A stretch of DNA of 40,982 bases from Methanobacteriota archaeon (lineage in GTDB: Archaea; Thermoplasmatota; Poseidoniia; Poseidoniales; Poseidoniaceae). The stretch lies in NCBI GenBank assembly GCA_002726495.1, contig PBTH01000060.1, positions 1 through 40,982 of the forward strand, given 5' to 3'. The notes beneath the pieces were generated by a model. The model had not been told where the DNA came from. It did no database searches and saw only the letters and a program-made list of their open reading frames with translations. This document shows, piece after piece, positions 32,737-38,828 of this stretch. Position 1 is the stretch's first letter. Each line of letters opens with the position of its first letter. The position numbers and the translations under genes are program-made.

Positions 32737-33558
32737 ATGTCGGTTCATGGAACTGCCCGTAAGGTCACCACCAATACGCTTCAAGAAATGATGCGTGCTG
32801 GTGAAAAAATCACCATGCTCACCGCCTACGATTATTCATTGGCTCGCCTGGTTGACCAAGCCGGTGTTGATGTGATTCTCGTTGGCGACTCGGCATCGAA
32901 CGTTATGGCCGGTCAGGCTACGACCGTACCGATGACCCTTGACCACATGATTTACCATGCCCAGTGCGTTGAACGTGCGGTTGACCGCGCCCTTCTCGTC
33001 GTCGATATGCCCTTTGGAACCTATCAGGGAAATTCAAGAAACGCCCTTGAATCAGCGATTCGTATCATGAAAGAATCTAGCGGTCATGCTGTCAAACTTG
33101 AGGGTGGGGCAGAAATTGTAGAATCCGTCCAGCGAATTTTGACAGCCGGAATCCCAGTGATGGGCCACCTTGGCTTGACGCCTCAATCCATCTATAAATT
33201 TGGAACTTATTCGGTTCGTGCCAAAGAGGACGTAGAAGCAGAGAAACTGATTGAAGATGCAAAAATTCTTGAAGAAGCAGGATGCTTTGCTATCGTCCTT
33301 GAAAAAATCCCACGGGAACTTGCAAAACGAGTAACTGAAGCCATTGATATTCCTACCATCGGCATCGGTGCTGGGCCGGATGTTGACGGACAAGTTCTCG
33401 TACTCCACGATGTTCTGGGAATCACGATGGATTTCTCTCCGCGGTTTTTACGACGTTATCTCAACCTTGCAGATGAAATTGATGGGGCTTTGAAAGCCTA
33501 TTGCGAAGATGTTCGTTCGGGACAATTTCCAAACGAAGACGAGTCCTATACCTCTTGA
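32737..33558 (+). CDS. panB: 3-methyl-2-oxobutanoate hydroxymethyltransferase
   Basis: Transfers a hydroxymethyl group from methylene-tetrahydrofolate (or an archaeal equivalent) to 2-oxoisovalerate, making ketopantoate for pantothenate and coenzyme A. The 273-aa protein has the canonical blocks [44 protein letters not shown] and PTIGIGAG, with the Mg-binding Asp and catalytic Glu regions in place. The start is ATG 32737 with GGGAG just upstream. It may belong to the operon by position only, or use a pathway-derived 2-oxo acid; the sequence looks like ordinary PanB. Confidence 0.94.
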   Translation: MSVHGTARKVTTNTLQEMMRAGEKITMLTAYDYSLARLVDQAGVDVILVGDSASNVMAGQATTVPMTLDHMIYHAQCVERAVDRALLVVDMPFGTYQGNSRNALESAIRIMKESSGHAVKLEGGAEIVESVQRILTAGIPVMGHLGLTPQSIYKFGTYSVRAKEDVEAEKLIEDAKILEEAGCFAIVLEKIPRELAKRVTEAIDIPTIGIGAGPDVDGQVLVLHDVLGITMDFSPRFLRRYLNLADEIDGALKAYCEDVRSGQFPNEDESYTS

Positions 33559-34050
33559 TCACATCATCAGGTTAAAGGTCAAAATTGAGCCTCCGAGCGC
33601 TCCGATGTTGACACCAAGTGTGTGCCATATGGCACTGCGGAATGGAGGGAGTTCGAATCGCCACCATGAGGTGCACATCCAAACCCAAACGATGGTTGCA
33701 AGATAGCCAACGCAGAACAATCCCGTTTGACCAGGAATGAACCATACCGCAGAAATATACAAACTCGGCAAAAGAACACCAAGAGCATATTCTTTCCAAC
33801 GCGAGAATTCATGCGAGGTCAACAGATGATGAAGCAAAGGCGAGAGCAACAACATCACCAGTAACGACCCTTGAATTGGATTGGGCCAAAAGGTGGACAA
33901 TCGGGGCACAATTTGCCATTGCCAAAGAGAACCAACCGTTACACCAAACAGAGTAGGTGCTCCGATATTTGTCCATGTTTCGCCCCAATCTGCATTTCTT
34001 AATTCTAGAGGAGATTCAACTGGAATCTCCGAGCCGTTCGCAGTTGCCAT
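33559..34050 (-). CDS. Hypothetical four-helix membrane protein
   Basis: A 163-aa protein with about four hydrophobic segments: around residues 25-45 (LFGVTVGSLWQWQIV), 55-75 (LLVMLLLSPLLHHLL), 85-120 (LGVLLPSLYISAVWFI then LFCVGYLATIVWVWM), and a final one ending ILTFNLMM. Tryptophan is frequent. I recognise no family. It is on the opposite strand between PanB and the AmnB-like gene, with its stop touching that of panB. The start is not certain: the frame stays open to 34332, but ATG 34050 gives a compact protein clear of the divergent gene's start. A role in this cluster is speculative. Confidence 0.65.
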   Translation of the reverse strand: MATANGSEIPVESPLELRNADWGETWTNIGAPTLFGVTVGSLWQWQIVPRLSTFWPNPIQGSLLVMLLLSPLLHHLLTSHEFSRWKEYALGVLLPSLYISAVWFIPGQTGLFCVGYLATIVWVWMCTSWWRFELPPFRSAIWHTLGVNIGALGGSILTFNLMM

Positions 34051-34154
34051 CAGTGAAGTTCCATCCTCCTCTTGCGCTGACACAAATCGCCCAAATCTTC
34101 GTTGCGTTTGAGAGTTGGCCTCAAGGAAGCAAACAGAATGCAAATCCAAAGCCC

Positions 34155-34160
34155 CTTTAG
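34155..34160 (+). promoter_or_regulatory. Possible TATA-like element before the AmnB-like gene
   Basis: CTTTAG within CCCCTTTAGGGC lies 23-28 nt before the ATG at 34183, the same spacing as other promoters here. A GGGTGAT (34174-34180) is also present directly before the start. A separate promoter for the dioxygenase genes is plausible because an opposite-strand gene interrupts the series. Confidence 0.35.
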
Positions 34161-34182
34161 GGCAGTTCAGTATGGGTGATTC

Positions 34183-35085
34183 ATGGGCAAAGGGAAAATT
34201 GTCGCAGGCTGCCTTGCACCGCACCCACCGCATTTGGTATACGCCGAAAATCCCCCGCAAAACGAACCTGTTGCGGAAGGCGGTTGGGAACAACTTCGCT
34301 GGGGCTATGACAGACTTCGCGCTTCTCTGCAAGATATTGAATATGATGCGATCGTTGTACTATCTCCCCATTGGCAGACCTATATCGGGACTCACTTCCT
34401 TGGCCTACCCCACTTCAAGGGACTCTCTGTAGACCCGGTATTTCCAAACCTCTTCCGCTACAATTACGATTTGAACATCGATGTTGACCTTGCAAAGGCA
34501 ATCCACGATGAAGCCGATGCAGCAGGCCTTGGTGTGAAAATGATGACAAATCCTGACTTCCGAGTTGACTACGGCACCATTGTTACCGGCCATATGTTCA
34601 ATCCTTCATGGGATAAACCCCTCGTGGTCATCTCGAGCAATCGCTCCCGTCAATATTACTCTGTTGAAGTCATGCAAGACATGATGATTGAATTGGGCAA
34701 AGTCACCCGAAGGGCCATTGAAGCCAGTGGGAAAAGAGTGGTTGTTATCGCCAGCAATTCTCTTTCTCATCGCCATTTTACAACAGAATCAGAAGTCCCT
34801 GAAGACATGAGTAAAGAACACATCACCAGCCATGCAATGCATCTGTGGGACATGCGTATCATCGATTACATGGTCAAAGGCGAGACACAGAGAATTTTGG
34901 ATGAGATGCCAGAATTTACCGAACAAGCAATCGCCGAGAGTGATGGAGGTGCATTTTCATGGTTGCTTTCAACACTTGATGTCCCTGACTATCCAGCAAT
35001 ACTTCACGGCTACGGAACCATCATCGGAACCGGTAACGCCATCGTAGAATGGCCTTGTCACAAATACGAGGAGGCAGAGGTATGA
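34183..35085 (+). CDS. amnB: 2-aminophenol 1,6-dioxygenase-like catalytic (beta) subunit, LigB family
   Basis: A class III extradiol dioxygenase of 300 aa, resembling AmnB/CnbC, which cleaves the ring of 2-aminophenol with O2 to 2-aminomuconate 6-semialdehyde. The N-terminus KIVAGCLAPHPPHLVYAENP and the following NEP...GGWE block fit AmnB as I recall it. The candidate iron ligands are present: His14 (PHPPH), His63 (SPHW) and Glu252 (AESDGGAFSW), each one residue off the remembered positions of the characterised enzyme. Other shared blocks are DPVFPNLFRYNY, NPDFRVDYGTI, SNSLSHRHF and GYGTIIGTGNAIVEW. Its stop overlaps the next start as ATGA. The aromatic substrate could differ from 2-aminophenol. 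Confidence 0.88.
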   Translation: MGKGKIVAGCLAPHPPHLVYAENPPQNEPVAEGGWEQLRWGYDRLRASLQDIEYDAIVVLSPHWQTYIGTHFLGLPHFKGLSVDPVFPNLFRYNYDLNIDVDLAKAIHDEADAAGLGVKMMTNPDFRVDYGTIVTGHMFNPSWDKPLVVISSNRSRQYYSVEVMQDMMIELGKVTRRAIEASGKRVVVIASNSLSHRHFTTESEVPEDMSKEHITSHAMHLWDMRIIDYMVKGETQRILDEMPEFTEQAIAESDGGAFSWLLSTLDVPDYPAILHGYGTIIGTGNAIVEWPCHKYEEAEV

Positions 35086-36497
35086 GCGAAGGAAACATCG
35101 TCGCATCTTTTGTTGTACCCGTACACCCGCATCCCGTCCTCGCCCCTGACCAAAATCCAGGTTGGAAAAAACTCCGAGAAGCCTTTGACCAAGCTGCTGA
35201 GACCATCCGTGGACTCGATGTTGATTTGATGATTATTTATTCAACAACTTGGCCATCGATTATCGGTCATCAAATTCAATCCGACCCAAATCCAGAATGG
35301 GTGATGGTCGATCACGACTTTCATGACTTAGGGTCCATCTCTTATTCATTTAACATCGATCAAGATTTCGCCCATGCGTGGGACAGTGCGAACAAGAAGA
35401 GGGGTTTGCAAAGCCGCTGTGTGAATTACAAAGGATTTCCGATTGATGTCGGTTCAGTCGTGGCTTTGACTCTACTCAATCCAGACAACAAAATTCCAGC
35501 AGTTATTGTGTCGTCAAATGTTTATGCAAACCGCAGCGAAACCACCGTTATGGCAAAGGCTTGCCTTGATGTTGTTAAGGCCCAAGGAAAAAGAGCAGTA
35601 GCAATTACCGCAATGTCGCTTTCCAATCGTATGTTTACTGATTTCATTGAACCTTCTGAAGATAAAATCCACTCGCTGAAAGACCACGAATGGAATCAGA
35701 AAATTCTTGAATTCTTGAGTCAAGGTCGGTTGGAAGATGTTGGCCAACTTTCTCGAACGATTCAACAGCAAATCCGAGTTCAGAAAGTTGTTGCGTTCAA
35801 ACCGATGTGGTGGCTTTCCGCCATGAATGGAAATCGAAACGACCTGACTGGCGACGTCATGGCTTACGAAGCCATTCATGGGGCTGGAGGAGCTGTCATC
35901 CACCTGGACCCGACACCTTCTGGCGCTGCAGACAAAGAATACGATGAAGAGGATGTGGAGTATTTCCATGGCGAACGTGGAGTACTTGATGCCGTTGAAG
36001 ATGCTACAGAAATAGATCCTAAAGTTCCTAAAGAACAACAAGAAAACGGCCCTGAACTTTGGGAGCCAACCCAAACTGCAGGTTCTGTTAACACCGATGC
36101 CGCACCCAAGCCCGTAGGCGCCTACCCGCATGCTCGTCGTGTTGGAGACATGCTCTATCTCTCCGGAGTGGGGCCGCGACAACCTGGAACAAATTCAATA
36201 CCAGGAGGGCCCATCCACGATGAAAACGACGAACCACTTGATTACGACATCAGGGCTCAGACTCATGCAGTTGTAGAAAATGTTCGACGCGTAGTTGAAG
36301 AAGCCGGTGGCACCATGGACCAAATCGTAGATGTTACGACATTTCTGGTCGATATGAAACGTGATTTTGCAGGATACAACGAAGTATGGGCTGAGACACT
36401 TGGTAAAGTCGGTCCAACTCGTACAACCTTAGCCATTGACGCACTGCCGACTCCAATCGCGGTGGAAATGAAAGTTATCGTCCACCTCAACAATTGA
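35082..36497 (+). CDS. Fusion of AmnA-like dioxygenase alpha subunit and RidA-type 2-aminomuconate deaminase
   Basis: A 471-aa two-domain protein. Residues 1 to about 280 resemble the non-catalytic alpha subunit AmnA of 2-aminophenol 1,6-dioxygenase (LMIIYSTTWPSIIGHQ, CVNYKGFPIDVGSVVALTLL, AITAMSLSNRMFTDFIEP); the SPHW iron-binding stretch is YSTTW here. An acidic linker (about 285-340) leads to a RidA/YjgF domain (342-471) with KPVGAYPHARRVGDMLYLSG, VVDVTTFLVDM-like and GPTRTTLAIDALP blocks, close to 2-aminomuconate deaminase (AmnD/NbaF). In characterised bacteria these are separate genes. The ATG overlaps the AmnB-like stop, so the two subunits are coupled. Confidence 0.87.
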   Translation: MSEGNIVASFVVPVHPHPVLAPDQNPGWKKLREAFDQAAETIRGLDVDLMIIYSTTWPSIIGHQIQSDPNPEWVMVDHDFHDLGSISYSFNIDQDFAHAWDSANKKRGLQSRCVNYKGFPIDVGSVVALTLLNPDNKIPAVIVSSNVYANRSETTVMAKACLDVVKAQGKRAVAITAMSLSNRMFTDFIEPSEDKIHSLKDHEWNQKILEFLSQGRLEDVGQLSRTIQQQIRVQKVVAFKPMWWLSAMNGNRNDLTGDVMAYEAIHGAGGAVIHLDPTPSGAADKEYDEEDVEYFHGERGVLDAVEDATEIDPKVPKEQQENGPELWEPTQTAGSVNTDAAPKPVGAYPHARRVGDMLYLSGVGPRQPGTNSIPGGPIHDENDEPLDYDIRAQTHAVVENVRRVVEEAGGTMDQIVDVTTFLVDMKRDFAGYNEVWAETLGKVGPTRTTLAIDALPTPIAVEMKVIVHLNN

Positions 36498-36571
36498 CGG
36501 ATTTCGGGAGATAGCGTTGGATTTCTTGACAAATTACTAAGTAAAGTTGGCTCATCGGTGCAAATAACACA

Positions 36572-36578
36572 CTTTAAT
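36572..36578 (+). promoter_or_regulatory. TATA-like box of the APC transporter gene
   Basis: CTTTAAT lies 22-28 nt before the ATG at 36600. A GGTGAC also precedes the start codon. The gene therefore probably has its own promoter after the dioxygenase genes. Confidence 0.45.
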
Positions 36579-36599
36579 GTCCTTTTTCCGGTGACCGCC

Positions 36600-38264
36600 A
36601 TGCCTAAATCATCTACTGAAAACTTTATCCAGAACATCGCTGAAGATTTGAAGGCGACACTGAGCAGGACGATTGGACTCGCAGGTGTTGTGATCATTTC
36701 TCTTTCAGCAATGCTTCCCGGGATTTTCGTCACTCCAACATTTGCTGCAGATATTATGGGAGAGGGGATCTGGCTCGCATATCTACTCGCAGCCTCTGTA
36801 GTATTGCCCGGCGCTCTATCAAAATCGGAATTAGCGTCAGGCATGCCCTCCAGTGGAGGTTCCTATGTCTACCTAGAGCGAACCTATGGGCCACTTGTTG
36901 GAACCATCAGTGGACTTGGGTTGTGGGCATCATTTTTGCTTAAATCTGCTTTTGCCCTGATTGGTTTTTCTGCTTATTCAATTGCAGTCACCACTTACTT
37001 TGATATCGAAATGAATCTGATGTTTTTATCGATGAGTGCACTGATTCTTATCACCATCATCAACATTTTGGGTGTTTCAAAAGTTAAAGCAATACAAACT
37101 CCAATTGTGATCACAACAGTGGGCCTCTTGCTCTTTGTTTGCCTCGCATCATTGTTTGATTTTGACCGTGATGGGACATTCTTCTTTGTGATGGCGGATG
37201 GATTGGATTTGAGTCGTCCGGCGAAAGCCGCCTTTAATACTGAAATATGGTCTATTGCTGAGGCTGCGGCTTTGGTCTTTGTCGCCTATGCTGGCGTTAC
37301 AAAAGTGGCGGCAATAGGTGGAGAAGTCAAAGACCCAGAAAAGAATCTTCCATCAGGAATTCTCCTCTCGTTGCTTATAGCAACGGTACTGTACTCCTTG
37401 ATTGCTTACTTGATGATGGCTTCCATGCCCGTTGATTGGTGGATGGGGGCCGATGGGAAACCAATTGAAAACCCGATTTTTGCCTTCGCTGAATATGTTG
37501 CGGGAACAAAGTTCGGAGTATTCGCTGCAATTATTTCTATCCTAGCGATGATCTCAATGGCCCTTGCAGGAATTCTTGCTTCCTCGAGATTCTTGTTCGC
37601 AATGTCAAGAGACAACCTTCTCCCCCAAGCTCTTGAGGATGTCAATGCTCGATTTGAAACCCCACATTGGCCTATTTTGATTACAGGTATTGCCATGGGA
37701 CTTGCAATTTTCTTTGTGCCGTTAAAAGATGTGGTCAAACTCGCATCTGGGTTCAAAATCATGATTTTCATCATGATTAACACGTGCGTAATCATCCTCC
37801 GTCAAACCAGGGAAGAACATGCGTGGAACCCGAGTTACAAAGGACCACTCTATCCCTACATCCAGATGTGGGGGATCATTGCAGGCTTTGTTCTCATGTG
37901 GTTCATTGGAGAAAAAGCGATCATAGGAGGCGGGGCGGCTATCATTGCTGGAACAGCGACCTACTACTTGTATGGCCAAAAACATGCAATTTCTCAACAA
38001 ACTCCGGTACAATCATTCAGAAAGCAATTCCAATCGCCTTCCAAAGTCGAACATGAACGGAGAGTCGCCGTATTCCATGCAGCCGACATGGGAGGTAAAA
38101 ATCACCTCACCTGCAGAGAGTTTCAAAATGCACTCCATGCCTTAGGGTTCCGATACTCATCAGATGAATCGCGAATGATATTCCATAATGCGGACACGGA
38201 TGAGAATGGAATTATCGATATCGATGAATTTTTCTCCTCATTTGAGGTATTTGAAGAAGAGTGA
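36600..38264 (+). CDS. APC-superfamily amino-acid transporter with C-terminal EF-hand domain
   Basis: A 554-aa protein. The first ~440 residues are a 12-helix APC permease: the substrate-loop LAGVVIISLSAMLPGIFV, SELASGMPSSGGSYVYLERTYGP (family SGGxYxY) and FVAYAGVTKVAAIGGEVKDPEKNLPSGI (family GExKNPxKxxP). The last 75 residues are soluble: a degenerate EF-hand (AADMGGKNHLTCREF) and a canonical calcium loop D532-E543 (DTDENGIIDIDE). Calcium may therefore modulate transport. It sits directly after the aminomuconate genes and could import the amino acid or aromatic amine they consume; the substrate is not known. Confidence 0.9.
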   Translation: MPKSSTENFIQNIAEDLKATLSRTIGLAGVVIISLSAMLPGIFVTPTFAADIMGEGIWLAYLLAASVVLPGALSKSELASGMPSSGGSYVYLERTYGPLVGTISGLGLWASFLLKSAFALIGFSAYSIAVTTYFDIEMNLMFLSMSALILITIINILGVSKVKAIQTPIVITTVGLLLFVCLASLFDFDRDGTFFFVMADGLDLSRPAKAAFNTEIWSIAEAAALVFVAYAGVTKVAAIGGEVKDPEKNLPSGILLSLLIATVLYSLIAYLMMASMPVDWWMGADGKPIENPIFAFAEYVAGTKFGVFAAIISILAMISMALAGILASSRFLFAMSRDNLLPQALEDVNARFETPHWPILITGIAMGLAIFFVPLKDVVKLASGFKIMIFIMINTCVIILRQTREEHAWNPSYKGPLYPYIQMWGIIAGFVLMWFIGEKAIIGGGAAIIAGTATYYLYGQKHAISQQTPVQSFRKQFQSPSKVEHERRVAVFHAADMGGKNHLTCREFQNALHALGFRYSSDESRMIFHNADTDENGIIDIDEFFSSFEVFEEE

Positions 38265-38315
38265 CCTGGCTTTGTATTTGCAGTGTTCAACTGTAGATTC
38301 ACAACAAATATTGAA

Positions 38316-38735
38316 TCAGGACATGAGAAGACGAAGCGACTCCAGACTTCTCAATTCAGCGAGATAAATCTGTTCGATTGCATCGTACATTTCTTGGTCG
38401 CCACCATCGCCAATAAGTTTCATGATTTCCCCATAAACTTCAGCAGCCTTGGTTTCTGTTTCCAAACTGTATTGAAGCATCTCGTCATAATTTTCGCAGT
38501 GGGTAATTTCATGGGGATTCCTCTCTGTGACTGGAATGCCTCCCAACTTGACAATTGCTCTACGAACAATGTCGGCATGTGTCAATGATTCTGTTGATTC
38601 AGTTGTGAACATCGGAGAGAGTTGAAGGCGATGAATTCCACGAATATTTGCTGAATAGTGGGCATACATGTTCACTGCGCGTAATTCCCATCCAAGGGCA
38701 TCATTGAGACGATCAATCAGTTGTTTGACTTCCAT
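38316..38735 (-). CDS. Ferritin-like diiron-fold protein
   Basis: A 139-aa four-helix protein of the ferritin-like superfamily (bacterioferritin/Dps-like branch). Carboxylate and His candidates for a diiron site are WELRAVNMYAHYS (helix 1), TESTESLTHADIVRRAI (helix 2, E..xxH), LETETKAAEVYGEI (helix 3) and IYLAELRSLESLRLL (helix 4). Function could be iron storage, peroxide detoxification or an oxidase. ATG 38735 is preceded by GGGAGTGAT; ATG 38750 is an alternative. It is convergent with the transporter gene. Confidence 0.8.
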   Translation of the reverse strand: MEVKQLIDRLNDALGWELRAVNMYAHYSANIRGIHRLQLSPMFTTESTESLTHADIVRRAIVKLGGIPVTERNPHEITHCENYDEMLQYSLETETKAAEVYGEIMKLIGDGGDQEMYDAIEQIYLAELRSLESLRLLMS

Positions 38736-38828
38736 TCTTATCACTCCCAAGCCGACACATTAGGTCGTCTCTATTATCAACGGAGGAGGGAGGGAGCCAT
38801 AAAACCCTGTTATGCCTCATGAGATGGT

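Noticed and set aside
32737..33558. PanB-like gene as a specialised enzyme of the aromatic pathway
   Set aside because: Its motifs are those of ordinary ketopantoate hydroxymethyltransferase, so position alone does not justify a new function.
34051..34332. N-terminal extension of the four-helix membrane protein to 257 aa
   Set aside because: The extension overlaps the start of the divergent AmnB-like gene and lacks any domain or hydrophobic segment.
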